Of a DNA stretch of 64,000 nt, positions 35,828-44,653 are shown piece after piece (positions within the stretch are counted from its first letter, which is position 1; every line of letters begins with the position of its first letter). The position numbers were made by a program, and so were the translations under genes. The notes under the pieces are model-generated. The model saw only the letters and a list, made by a program, of their open reading frames with translations, searched no databases and was not told where the DNA came from. This DNA comes from Brasilonema sennae CENA114 (GTDB lineage: Bacteria > Cyanobacteriota > Cyanobacteriia > Cyanobacteriales > Nostocaceae). The DNA is taken from positions 6,158,284 through 6,222,283 of the forward strand of contig NZ_CP030118.1 in NCBI RefSeq assembly GCF_006968745.1, written 5' to 3'.

Positions 35828-36805
35828 ATGATTGATAAACCAAGAAAAATTAAGACTTCTGGCGAAAACAATACTGCGCAACCCTTGAGAGTCAAGGGCA
35901 AGCGTGTCATTTCTCATCTGAGTCCCAATCCCAGAGGTAAGGGTGCTAACGGTTTGAGAGACAGCCCACGCCCGCATCAGAAATTCTTTGATTCATCTGT
36001 ATCTTCTGATCAATCAGAAGATACAGATTTGATCTACGGTCGTCATCCAGTGTTGAGTGCTTTGGAAAGCGAGCGGGATCTTAACCGTATCTGGATCACT
36101 TCGCGCCTCCGTTACGATCCCCGCTTTCATTCGCTGATTTTACGAGCGAAAGAAAATGGCACAATTATCGACGAAGTTGAGCCTAAGCGCCTAGACCAAA
36201 TTACAGAACAAGCTAACCACCAAGGTGTAGCGGCACAAATTGCTCCCTATGCCTACATTGACTTGGATGAGTTGATTGCCAAGGCAAAATCTGAAACTGA
36301 TCCTGTGATTGTTGTGGCTGATGGAATCACTGATCCTCACAACTTGGGAGCAATTATTCGCACAGCAGAAGCATTGGGTGCTCAAGGAATGGTGATCCCA
36401 CAACGTAGAGCATGTGGAATCACCTCCACAGTCATGAAAGTAGCTGCTGGTGCTTTAGAAAACTTTCTCGTAGTTAGGGCGGTGAACTTGCAACGTGCTT
36501 TGGAAGAACTGAAAGCTGGTGGCTTTTGGATTTACGGTACTGCTACAGAAGCAAGCGAACCTATACATAGCGTGAAATTTAACGGTCCTATTGTTTTGGT
36601 AGTTGGTTCTGAGGGCGAAGGTTTGAGTATTTTGACACAACGACATTGTGATTTTTTGGTGTCGATCCCCTTGCAAGGTAAGACTCCAAGTTTGAATGCC
36701 TCAGTAGCAGCGGGTATGGCGCTTTATGAAATTTATCGTCATCGCTGGATAAATACCCTATACGTGGATAAATTCCAAAAAATTTCTTTGAAAAAAGAAG
36801 AGTAA
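35828..36805 (+). CDS. rlmB: 23S rRNA (guanosine-2'-O-)-methyltransferase RlmB
   Basis: This 325-residue SPOUT methyltransferase modifies G2251-type ribose in the 23S peptidyl transferase loop. After a basic N-terminal extension of about 65 residues comes the substrate-binding domain (DLIYGRHPVLSALESERDLNRIWI). The knotted SPOUT domain follows with VVADGITDPHNLGAIIRTAEALGAQGMVIP, KVAAGALENFLVVRAVNL, IVLVVGSEGEGLS and LVSIPLQGKTPSLNASVAAGMALYE, the three classic TrmH motifs. It is downstream of mrnC and upstream of a DUF1816 gene. Confidence 0.94.
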   Translation: MIDKPRKIKTSGENNTAQPLRVKGKRVISHLSPNPRGKGANGLRDSPRPHQKFFDSSVSSDQSEDTDLIYGRHPVLSALESERDLNRIWITSRLRYDPRFHSLILRAKENGTIIDEVEPKRLDQITEQANHQGVAAQIAPYAYIDLDELIAKAKSETDPVIVVADGITDPHNLGAIIRTAEALGAQGMVIPQRRACGITSTVMKVAAGALENFLVVRAVNLQRALEELKAGGFWIYGTATEASEPIHSVKFNGPIVLVVGSEGEGLSILTQRHCDFLVSIPLQGKTPSLNASVAAGMALYEIYRHRWINTLYVDKFQKISLKKEE

Positions 36806-36885
36806 ACAGAGTATAAAGAAATGTAAAGCAGTCAAAACTGGCAGCATTTAAAACCGAGTATCACATTTAGAAATTGGCGAGAACC

Positions 36886-37188
36886 ATGAAAACTATTTGG
36901 AATAACTTTAAGGAATTGTTGATTAACATATTCGACAATTTTGGCTTGGCTTGGTGGGTGGAAGTTGTAACACAAAACCCCCGTTGCACTTACTACTTTG
37001 GACCGTTTGTCAGTTCTGCTGATGCAAAAGCGGCCATAAAAGGCTACGTAGAAGATTTGGAACTCGAAGGAGCCCAAGGAATTGGGGTTGATGTAAAACG
37101 CTGTAAACCAACTGCTTTGACGATTGCTGATGACCTGGGGGAACGGACTGACCGCAAAGTACAGCCTGTCTTTAGCGGTCAAATGTAA
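36886..37188 (+). CDS. DUF1816 domain-containing protein
   Basis: This 100-residue protein of the cyanobacterial DUF1816 family has the signature GLAWWVEVVTQNPRCTYYFGPFVSSADAKAAIKGYVEDLELEGA. The family is small, soluble and of unknown function, with members in many cyanobacteria and sometimes resembling phycobilisome linker tails. ATG 36886 is preferred over an upstream TTG at 36874. It follows rlmB by 80 bp, on the same strand. Confidence 0.85.
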   Translation: MKTIWNNFKELLINIFDNFGLAWWVEVVTQNPRCTYYFGPFVSSADAKAAIKGYVEDLELEGAQGIGVDVKRCKPTALTIADDLGERTDRKVQPVFSGQM

Positions 37189-37202
37189 TTAAATTCAGGA
37201 GA

Positions 37203-37378
37203 ATTCAGTTATCAGTTATCAGTTATGAATTCACTGTTCATTGTTTACTGATAACCCTATGGCTAACGCCACGCCTTACGGCTATCGGGTATGCGCAAAG
37301 CGCACGCCTGGAGGGCGAACGCCAGTCGCCTACGGCGGGAAAACGTCTCATGCGCGCTGGACTCACTGTTAACTGTTA
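37203..37378. repeat. composite repeat block after DUF1816 gene
   Basis: TCAGTTATCAGTTATCAGTTATG opens the block, followed by GTTCATTGTTTACTG. A GC-rich stretch (GCCACGCCTTACGGC, CAGTCGCCTACGGCGGGAAA) and a closing CACTGTTAACTGTTA at 37365-37379 complete it. It has the same composition as the blocks at 2708-3133 and 16022-16232. Confidence 0.75.
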
Positions 37379-37428
37379 TTGGTTCTTTTCTGGTTATAAG
37401 GCTATTTCGTAGTTACGCTTAGGCGTAA

Positions 37429-38286
37429 CTACACACTGACAACTTTTTGGTTTTTCTCAAGCCAGCAGTCAATGTCGCTCAATACCTGGTTCGGGATTTC
37501 CCATGGGAAAAGATGAGCAGTATTAGGATAGCAGTGTGACTGACAATCTTTGAGGTAGCGAGAAGTTTCTAAGCTGGCGTCAGCTGTTATGTGGCGATCG
37601 CATGCACCAGCTAGTACTAAAGAAGGACATTGAATTTTTTCTAGCTCTGTTAGTCGATTGTACCCAGCCCCAATCGCCGAAAAAAGAGCGCGAGTCGCAG
37701 GAGCAGAAGTTTGTAAGTAGGCTGATACTGCATCTTTTGCTATGTAGCTGTAGGCTGCGGGAGTGTGTTGTTGAATCAGGTAGCGAAAGAGCGATCGCTT
37801 GCCAAAAGTTTCAATATTCCACTGCCAATCTGGTTTAATATAACTCAACAGTCCAGCAACACCGGTGTAAACATTATCTTGCCAGGTTATAGGCGGATGA
37901 TTGCCTCTGGGTCGGGCAGCTGTCGCCACTAAAATCAGTCCAGTGACTCGTTCCGGTAGCTGTAGTGCTAGTTCCATTGCTAAAATGCCACCGAGCGACC
38001 AGCCCAATATTAGACATTTTTTAATTCTAAGGCGGTCTAAAAGCGCTTCCAGGTCAATCAAATGGTCGCGCATATCAAAATCGCCATTAAACCGACTCTT
38101 GCCATATCCACGCAAGTCTGGAGCCAAAGTTTGAAAGCGTTTTGACAGGTGATTGGTAAAGACACAAAGACTAGAACCAGAACCAGGATGACCGTGTAAG
38201 CAGAGAATTGGGAAGCCTTGACCTTGAATGTGAACGTTGAGGTCAACAGCAGATGAAGCTGTGTTGCTATGGCGAGAGTTCATCAT
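37429..38286 (-). CDS. alpha/beta hydrolase
   Basis: This 285-residue alpha/beta-hydrolase-fold enzyme has no signal peptide. LCLHGHPGSGSSL (about residues 28-40) supplies the oxyanion hole. APDLRGYGKSRF is the usual Asp-Leu-Arg-Gly-Tyr-Gly block. The nucleophile elbow is LGWSLGGILAMELAL (about 94-108), with Ser as nucleophile. GACDRHI holds the probable acid, and NTAHLFPWE the His. The substrate is unknown; relatives include proline iminopeptidases and haloperoxidase-like esterases. ATG 38286 or 38283 could start it. Confidence 0.85.
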   Translation of the reverse strand: MMNSRHSNTASSAVDLNVHIQGQGFPILCLHGHPGSGSSLCVFTNHLSKRFQTLAPDLRGYGKSRFNGDFDMRDHLIDLEALLDRLRIKKCLILGWSLGGILAMELALQLPERVTGLILVATAARPRGNHPPITWQDNVYTGVAGLLSYIKPDWQWNIETFGKRSLFRYLIQQHTPAAYSYIAKDAVSAYLQTSAPATRALFSAIGAGYNRLTELEKIQCPSLVLAGACDRHITADASLETSRYLKDCQSHCYPNTAHLFPWEIPNQVLSDIDCWLEKNQKVVSV

Positions 38287-38390
38287 TATTATGTTGCTTT
38301 ATATAATTATGTCACATAGGCAAATTCCAGGTACATTTGTACCACGCACCACATGAATCAGTCATCTGTCAAAGGTCCTTGAGTTAGGAA

Positions 38391-39095
38391 TTATGACTTT
38401 TCTACATACCTTCCTGCATAATTAATCACACACATCTGCCTGTATGTGTTGTGAATTCCAAAAGCAACTCCCGCTACCTTAAAAGCAGGATTAAACATAT
38501 TTATTCTATGACCGCGATCTGGAACTCCATCGTCAATAATTAATTGCATGACAATATCTTGCGCCGTGTGGGAACCATAACTAATATTTTCTCCGGCGGT
38601 GCGTTTCCAAGTTCCGTAGCGGCTTAAGCGAGTAAAGGGATCACTCTTGTCGCTTCCTTTGTGACCAAGAATTCCTTTTGATCCTTGGTCTTTGACATGA
38701 TCCTTAGCAGCTCGTGACATTCCTTTGGATGCTGTTAAAGGTCCGACTGGAGTGACTGAGTTGAGAAAGGCGATCGCCTCATCAACGGCTTTCACTCCTT
38801 CCTCTGTTTGTAAATAGACATGACGCGAAATTTTAACTCGATTACCTTCAAAACGTTGCCTATAGTTTTTTAATACAGCAGCATAAGCAGTGGGATTCGT
38901 TCTCGCCTTGTTCATTTCTACAATTACTTGTTGTTCAAGGCGAGAAAGAGTTTTCCCAGTTAGCGACACATCAGAATTTCCTTCGGGAATGTTAGGTACA
39001 GAGGAGTCAGGCTCAAATAATACATCACAAGATGTAGTCGATAGGGTGACGAGTGTAAATATCCAAAATACCATCTGAGGCGTCAACAACTTCAT
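38391..39095 (-). CDS. CAP-domain (SCP/PR-1-like) secreted protein, copy 1
   Basis: This 234-residue exported protein begins MKLLTPQMVFWIFTLVTLST with a possible lipoprotein Cys (TTSC). The CAP domain has LEQQVIVEMNKARTNPTAY, KGMSRAAKDHVKDQGSKGILGHKGSD, RLSRYGTWKRTAGENISYGS and HRINMFNPAFKVAGVAFGIH, with His and Glu residues at the usual cavity positions. CAP proteins bind lipids or act extracellularly; the bacterial role is unclear. An earlier in-frame ATG at 39131 would add 12 residues ahead of the signal. It is a tandem paralogue of the next gene on the same strand. Confidence 0.85.
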   Translation of the reverse strand: MKLLTPQMVFWIFTLVTLSTTSCDVLFEPDSSVPNIPEGNSDVSLTGKTLSRLEQQVIVEMNKARTNPTAYAAVLKNYRQRFEGNRVKISRHVYLQTEEGVKAVDEAIAFLNSVTPVGPLTASKGMSRAAKDHVKDQGSKGILGHKGSDKSDPFTRLSRYGTWKRTAGENISYGSHTAQDIVMQLIIDDGVPDRGHRINMFNPAFKVAGVAFGIHNTYRQMCVINYAGRYVEKS

Positions 39096-39547
39096 AAGTT
39101 TGGAGCAACCAGTCAATATAGCAGTTCCCAATTGGGTGTCATACAGATTGTTTGTAGGAGCTGTTCTATAGCTATTGATGTCAATTTAATAAGAAAACCC
39201 AAGTCGATAGCCTGTTCTTCGTAAAGAGGTTATGCCTGGTTTTAGGCATCCAACTTGCTTTGAAGGATGGCAACGAGAGAACCTGAAAGTCTTGTGAGAC
39301 TTTCGTTTTGCCTAAGTTCACACCAATGTTCTATAGCGTGCTTCCACCGTACACCTGTATTGTATGCGAGTGAGAATCGCTATATGTCTTTATTAGATGC
39401 ATGAATTGATGACTGGTTTCCAGGTAACTTAGTAACTCATACCACTGCGAACTGAAAACACGAAGACTCCTTGTTGATGACTATGGCACGCACTCGCATT
39501 CAGAAAAAGCAGTGGGATAAAGAGTTTATAAGCTCAAAGAGCCATGT
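39096..39547. other. intergenic region between the two CAP genes
   Basis: This spacer separates the two tandem CAP-domain genes and has no convincing gene. GAAAGTCTTGTGAGACTTTCG around 39286-39306 is a palindrome-like hairpin. No further structure was recognised. Confidence 0.45.
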
Positions 39548-40303
39548 TTAACGATGATCGCTGGCCGAAACAGCAATGTCTTTGTCTTGATATTCTCCGG
39601 CATAATTAATCACGCACATCGTTTTGTATTTAGCGTGAATCCCATAGGCAACTCCAGCCACTCTAAAATTGGGGTTAAAAATGTTTCTTCTATGACTACG
39701 GTTGGGCACTCCATCATCAACAAGTAATTGTATGACGATATCTTCAGCGGTACTAGAGCCATAGCTGATATTTTCCCCAGCAGTAGATTGCCAAATTCCG
39801 TAGCGATCCATACGAGTAGATGGATTACTACCATCGCTGCCTTGGTGACCTCTGGAGCCTTTTAAGCCATTATCTTTGACATGATCTTGAGCACCTAAGG
39901 ACATTCCCCTAGATATCGTTAAAGGAGCAACAGGAGTCGCTGACTGAAGAAACCTAATTGCCTCATCAACGGCTGATAGCCCTTCGTGTGTTTGCAGGTA
40001 GCGCCGATCATAGATTTTGACTAGCTTACCTTGAAAGCGCTGTTTATAGTTCTCCAACACAGGAATGTAAGCCTTGGGATTTGCCCGTATTTTGTTCATT
40101 TCATTAATGACTTGTTGTTCTAATGGAGATAGGTAACTTGCCCGTCTCGGTCCAGTAGAATAAGCTTCTTGGACTCCAGTGGGGAGATTCTGTGTATCTT
40201 CTGCAACCGCTTCCTTAGATATCAATAGTTGAGAAGTGTAACTTGCAGCTAGAGCGATAGGAAAAAACACAGAAAATCCACTGCAACGCATTAATGACTT
40301 CAT
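39548..40303 (-). CDS. CAP-domain (SCP/PR-1-like) secreted protein, copy 2
   Basis: This exported protein of about 251 residues has signal MKSLMRCSGFSVFFPIALAA to AVA-ED. The CAP domain closely matches copy 1 (LEQQVINEMNKIRANPKAY, RGMSLGAQDHVKDNGLKGSRGHQGSD, RYGIWQSTAGENISYGSSTAEDIV, MCVINYAGEYQ). Differences cluster in the N-terminus and last 15 residues. A longer in-frame start at 40369 exists but lacks a good signal sequence. The tandem arrangement indicates gene duplication. Confidence 0.85.
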   Translation of the reverse strand: MKSLMRCSGFSVFFPIALAASYTSQLLISKEAVAEDTQNLPTGVQEAYSTGPRRASYLSPLEQQVINEMNKIRANPKAYIPVLENYKQRFQGKLVKIYDRRYLQTHEGLSAVDEAIRFLQSATPVAPLTISRGMSLGAQDHVKDNGLKGSRGHQGSDGSNPSTRMDRYGIWQSTAGENISYGSSTAEDIVIQLLVDDGVPNRSHRRNIFNPNFRVAGVAYGIHAKYKTMCVINYAGEYQDKDIAVSASDHR

Positions 40304-40369
40304 GATTTCTGTTCCACCGAAGTTAATAGGGTTATTTGGAATGCATCGCGTTTTGCTCATATTTACCAT

Positions 40370-41210
40370 TTCTTAGTATAATTATACACATTTTAGTCTC
40401 TGCATTTAACATCCTTTGTAACCTTGTGAACTAAACACAACAAACAGTAATCCTAGCCTAATAGGGATTATCAGTGATGACTCAAGATGCAAAAAACTTA
40501 GACACCAGCAACTTTGATACTAAGCAAAACCCGATGAAGACTAAGAACTAGTGATGATGATTCAATACATTTTTCAGATCAGACAGCGACTATACACCAG
40601 AGAAATGTTGACCAGTGATCACAAACAAAGGGATGCCAGAAAATCCAGATCTTTGAGCAAGCCTTATATCCTTGATTGGGCTGTCACCACTGTTTCCTGA
40701 CAGCCAGGCATCTGGTGAGTCCAGCGCAGCGGGAGGGCTTCGGTCGTCAGATCAGCTAAACGGTTTCCCGACAGCCAGGCGACAGGCGTTCCCGATCACC
40801 GTAAGGTGTGGCGGAGCACCATAGGGCGAACCCGACCTACTAGGCATCTGGTGTTGGAGTTCCCGAGCCACTGCGTTGGGGAGGCACTGCGTTAGACTGG
40901 TTCCCCGACTTGTAGACACCCGGAGGGCGGTGAGACAGCACTCTAGGAGGGGAGCCAGTGTGTTGCGGAGGGTTCCTCCGAGGGTGCACCTGGCGTTTTC
41001 CCAACAGAGGTGACTGCGTTCGCCCTTGGCGTGGTGCAGGCATACCCGAAGGGTTTTCCGCAGGGTAGCATGTGCCGACTTGTAGCATGTGGCGTCCCAT
41101 TGTAGGAATTGGCGTAGTTTCCCCGATACCCCGACTTCAGACACCTGGCGTTGTCGGGGTGTCGGGGAATAGAGTGTTTTTTCGATTCGTAGCGGGCGGT
41201 GCGCCACCAG
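40370..41210. repeat. spacer and dense GC-rich repeat island
   Basis: The first 320 bp are AT-rich without a gene. From about 40690 to 41210 the DNA is packed with GC-rich palindromic units: GACAGCCAGGC, CCGACTTGTAG, GGCGTTTTCCC, and a long imperfect inverted repeat around CCCCGATACCCCGACTTCAGACACC and GTTGTCGGGGTGTCGGGG (41130-41170). A 176-codon frame through it is an artefact of composition. Confidence 0.75.
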
Positions 41211-41445
41211 TTGAACTGCTTTCAAGAACCAAAAAATCTTTGACAATATCTGAACACAGGAACTCACCAAGTTGTTTTTCATGAGTCAATAGGGCGTTTT
41301 GCTGTTCTAATTGCTGAGTGATGCAATTTGCTGGATTTGTGGGAAGTGACCAACCCATAATCAAACAAACCAAAGATAGTGCAGTTAAGCAACACAGCCA
41401 CTGAAGTCGTTTTCCAAGCCAAGACCAAGAAGAGAATACACACAT
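41137..41445 (-). CDS. small secreted protein, C-terminus replaced by repeat DNA
   Basis: This 102-residue frame begins MCVFSSWSWLGKRLQWLCCL with a clear signal-type hydrophobic stretch (LTALSLVCLIMGWSLP). A polar helix with NCITQQLEQQNALLTHEKQLGEFL follows. From about residue 78 (TGGAPPATNRKN...PDTPTTPG) the sequence is the translation of the GC-rich repeat island, so the original C-terminus has been lost. It may be a broken gene. No family was recognised. Confidence 0.4.
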   Translation of the reverse strand: MCVFSSWSWLGKRLQWLCCLTALSLVCLIMGWSLPTNPANCITQQLEQQNALLTHEKQLGEFLCSDIVKDFLVLESSSTGGAPPATNRKNTLFPDTPTTPGV

Positions 41446-41540
41446 AGAAACAATCGTTGTAGTTTATATTTCTACACTTATCTAGTATTATTCCCTGATA
41501 TCAACCAGAATAGTTAATACTTTGCAAACAAATTAATTAA

Positions 41541-41687
41541 GTGTCTTCACTGAGTTTTTACAGTTCACAAAATTATCTCATAAATTTAGCAGCAAACAAA
41601 GTGTATTTTTTACAATTAGTCAATCTAGCTGCAGAATACGTCAAAAATGAACGTGATCTCGATATTGTTCAGTTAGTGGATAAGTAA
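41541..41687 (+). CDS. possible small protein (48 aa)
   Basis: A GTG-started frame encodes 48 residues, with INLAANKVYFLQLVNLAAEY and KNERDLDIVQLVDK, a plausible amphipathic helix followed by a charged tail. It lies between the repeat island and dnaE in an AT-rich spacer. No ribosome binding site is obvious; support comes only from the protein-like composition. Confidence 0.3.
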   Translation: MSSLSFYSSQNYLINLAANKVYFLQLVNLAAEYVKNERDLDIVQLVDK

Positions 41688-41802
41688 ATTTCACTCTGCT
41701 TTATAAAGAATCAGTGAATTTAGCAGAAAATATATATAGTTATTTTTAATAAAAAATAAACTATTGATTAAAAATCATCATATTTAAATGTCTTATTAAT
41801 AG

Positions 41803-44433
41803 CTATTTAGGTAAACCCTTAACCTGCATCAACTCCAAACCCCGTTCAAATATTTCATCAATTGGCAACATTTGCTCATCAGTCGTCATAAATTTATGGT
41901 CTTTTGTTGCCTGAATAACAGAACCATCCTCTAGACAGTATTCAAAAACTTCTTGCTGACCGCGCTCATGCCATTGAGCAATAGGTTGTGTGTAAATATT
42001 TCCGTTATTATCAACTGTGTAGACGCTACACTCAATTCTTTTTTCTACAATTTGCCCAATAGGTAAAAAGCCATATTCTATGGTTAACACTTCTGTGTCA
42101 TAGCTGAGACAATATTCAGCAAACTTCAACATTTGCTCGAATAAGTCTTCAGCAATTTGTTTTTTTACTCCATTTTTCGCAGCGCCATCCACAAACTTTT
42201 CTCGCTGCTTCATCATTTCCTCAACTTTCTTTTTACCCATTGCACGGCGCAGCAAATCTGCCTGTCCTAAAGAATATCCAGCCATATCTTGAGCAATTTT
42301 CATAATTTGCTCTTGATAGACCATAATTCCATAGGTCTCATCTAAGATCGGTTCTAAAATTTCGGTTTCATACTCAATATTTTCTCGACCATGCTTGCGG
42401 TTAATAAACTTGGGAATCAGTCCTGCATCTAATGGACCTGGTCGATATAGTGCTAAAATCGAGGAAATATCTTCTATATTGGAAGGCTTTAAATCGCGTA
42501 CTATTTGCCGCATTCCAGAAGATTCTAATTGAAAGATACCTTCTAATTCGCCTGCTTCTAATAGTTGATAAGTCTTCTCAACCTCTGTTGGCAAGGTGCT
42601 CAATTTACCTTTCGCTAATCTTCTCTGAGCTTCTCTTTCATAACTCGTGATGTCATATGGGTCAATGGTAATTTTTTTGTGTAGCGAAATCAAATCGATG
42701 GTTTTCTGAATCATCGTCAAGTTTTTTAAACCCAGAAAATCCATTTTTAGCAAGCCCAGTGATTCCAAATCTTCCATGAAATATTGGGTGATCACAGAAC
42801 CGTCGTTATTTTTTTGTAGTGGCACAATTTCATCCAACGGTTCAGCAGAAATTACCACACCTGCAGCGTGCACACCAAATGTTTTGTTTGTTCCCTCAAT
42901 ACGGATTGCCATATCAAGCCAATGCTGTACCTTTGGGTCATTATCATATTTTTCTTTAAACTCTGGTGATGGTGTGGCTTCAGAAATCATCACTTTAAGT
43001 TTGGTGGGTTTTCCTCGGGAAACAGGAATAAGTTTTGCCATTTTGTCTGATTCCCCATAGGGAATATTTAAGACTCTGGCAACATCTTTTAAAACTGCTT
43101 TTGAAGTCAAGCGGTTAAAGGTAATGATTTGGGCGACTCTCTCTTTACCGTATTTTTCTGTAACATAATCAATGACTTTATCCCGTTGTTCGATACAGAA
43201 ATCTGTATCAATATCAGGCATAGATTTCCGTTCTGGATTGAGGAATCTTTCAAAGAGCAGTCCATGATGTACGGGGTCAATGTTAGTTATCCCCATAGTG
43301 TAAGCAACCAATGACCCTGCAGCAGAACCACGACCAGGACCTACAGAAATATTCTTGTCTCTCGCGAATTTGATGTAGTCCCATACAACTAAAAAGTAGC
43401 TGGAGAAACCCATCTTCTGAATCATTTTTAGTTCATACTCCAACCTATCTTTATAAGTTTGGTCAATTTGATTTCTAGATTTACTATTTAATTTTTGTAA
43501 AAGTCCTTGCCAAGCAACTTCTTCAACATATGTATCAGCAGTATGACCAGATGGGATGGGATAATTGGGAATGCGAGGTTCACCTAAAATTTGGTAAGGT
43601 TCGACTTTATCTGCAACTTCAACTGTGGTGAGCACAGCTTCTTCAATGACATCATCTGGTAAATGGTCGCGAAACAGCGCCTTCATTTCCTCAGCAGATT
43701 TCAGATATTCTGTCCCGCTATAACGCATTCGCTTATCGTCAGAAATCAATTTGCCAGTTTGAATGCATAGCAAAGCATCGTGTGCTTCAACATCGTAACA
43801 AGAAATAAAATGTGAGTCATTGGTGGCGATAATTTTAATACCAAGTTCCCGCGCAATTTTGACAATTTCTACATTAACAATCCGGTCTTCTTGGGAGCCG
43901 TGGTCTTGAATTTCTAAATAATAATCTTCACCAAAGACTTCTTTATACCACCGAGCAACTTTACGTGCAGCCTCTAATTTACCACTGAGAATTGCTTGCG
44001 GAACTTCTCCACCCAAACAAGCACTCGTTACAATTAAGCCTTCATGGTACTGTTTTAATAATTCTTTATTTACACAAGGACGGGAAAAAATGCCTTTGCC
44101 CTGCACACCTTGAAGATGAGAAATTGTTGTGATCTTGACTAAATTTTTATATCCTTTTGTATTTTTGGCTAAAACAACTTGATGATAGCGGGGACGGCGT
44201 TCTTGTTTTGTAATATCGCCGTTGATGATATACATTTCGTTGCCGATAATTGGCTTGATATTTTTATTGCGGCAAATTTTAATCAGTTCGATCGCACCAT
44301 ACATCACACCATGATCTGTCAGGGCTATTGCTTTAATCCCCAGTTCGATGGCGCGATCCGCTAAATCTGGCAGTTGACTTGCTCCATCAAGCAGACTGTA
44401 ATCACTATGAATGTGCAAAGGGACAAAGGACAT
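41803..44433 (-). CDS. dnaE: DNA polymerase III alpha subunit, N-terminal half with split intein
   Basis: This 876-residue N-terminal half of the replicative polymerase includes the PHP domain (LHIHSDYSLLDGASQL, ALTDHGVMYGAIELIK) and the polymerase palm with VGPGRGSAAGSLVAY and PDIDTDFCIEQRD, then PGPLDAGLIPKFINRKHG. The extein ends at FAEY (774). A 102-residue N-intein (CLSYDTEVLT...) follows to the stop. In cyanobacteria the remaining DnaE-C is encoded elsewhere with the C-intein, and the halves are joined by protein trans-splicing. No dnaE-C lies in this window. The start is ATG 44433. Confidence 0.96.
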   Translation of the reverse strand: MSFVPLHIHSDYSLLDGASQLPDLADRAIELGIKAIALTDHGVMYGAIELIKICRNKNIKPIIGNEMYIINGDITKQERRPRYHQVVLAKNTKGYKNLVKITTISHLQGVQGKGIFSRPCVNKELLKQYHEGLIVTSACLGGEVPQAILSGKLEAARKVARWYKEVFGEDYYLEIQDHGSQEDRIVNVEIVKIARELGIKIIATNDSHFISCYDVEAHDALLCIQTGKLISDDKRMRYSGTEYLKSAEEMKALFRDHLPDDVIEEAVLTTVEVADKVEPYQILGEPRIPNYPIPSGHTADTYVEEVAWQGLLQKLNSKSRNQIDQTYKDRLEYELKMIQKMGFSSYFLVVWDYIKFARDKNISVGPGRGSAAGSLVAYTMGITNIDPVHHGLLFERFLNPERKSMPDIDTDFCIEQRDKVIDYVTEKYGKERVAQIITFNRLTSKAVLKDVARVLNIPYGESDKMAKLIPVSRGKPTKLKVMISEATPSPEFKEKYDNDPKVQHWLDMAIRIEGTNKTFGVHAAGVVISAEPLDEIVPLQKNNDGSVITQYFMEDLESLGLLKMDFLGLKNLTMIQKTIDLISLHKKITIDPYDITSYEREAQRRLAKGKLSTLPTEVEKTYQLLEAGELEGIFQLESSGMRQIVRDLKPSNIEDISSILALYRPGPLDAGLIPKFINRKHGRENIEYETEILEPILDETYGIMVYQEQIMKIAQDMAGYSLGQADLLRRAMGKKKVEEMMKQREKFVDGAAKNGVKKQIAEDLFEQMLKFAEYCLSYDTEVLTIEYGFLPIGQIVEKRIECSVYTVDNNGNIYTQPIAQWHERGQQEVFEYCLEDGSVIQATKDHKFMTTDEQMLPIDEIFERGLELMQVKGLPK
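41806..42111 (-). other. DnaE split intein, N-terminal part
   Basis: The 102 residues run from Cys775 to the last codon. They begin CLSYDTEVLTIEYG (block A nucleophile Cys), contain WHERGQQEVFEYCLEDGSVI and the block B ATKDHKFMT with the conserved Thr-x-x-His, and end PIDEIFERGLELMQVKGLPK. This closely follows the Nostoc-type fast-splicing DnaE inteins. Confidence 0.96.
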
Positions 44434-44653
44434 ATGCGTTTCCAGCTAGCAGTGAAAAACACGAAGCGTATACCAGGGTAACGCAGTTTGTACCTGAGCG
44501 CGGTTATCTTATTTAGAATTTCTAATAATTAAATTTAATATCTAAAGTAATGCTGTAAGAACTGGCTCAAGGCGGCGGTAAAGAGTTCACAATACTCAAT
44601 TTGTCTGAAAAGTGAATTATTATTCCCCTTTACCCCCTACCTTCAGCAAAGCC

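Noticed and set aside
40477..40551. 24-codon frame starting ATGACTCAAGATGC
   Set aside because: Too short and without ribosome binding site or conservation evidence.
41803..44433. dnaE as a truncated pseudogene
   Set aside because: The shortened length is explained by the split intein at the C-terminus, the normal state in cyanobacteria.
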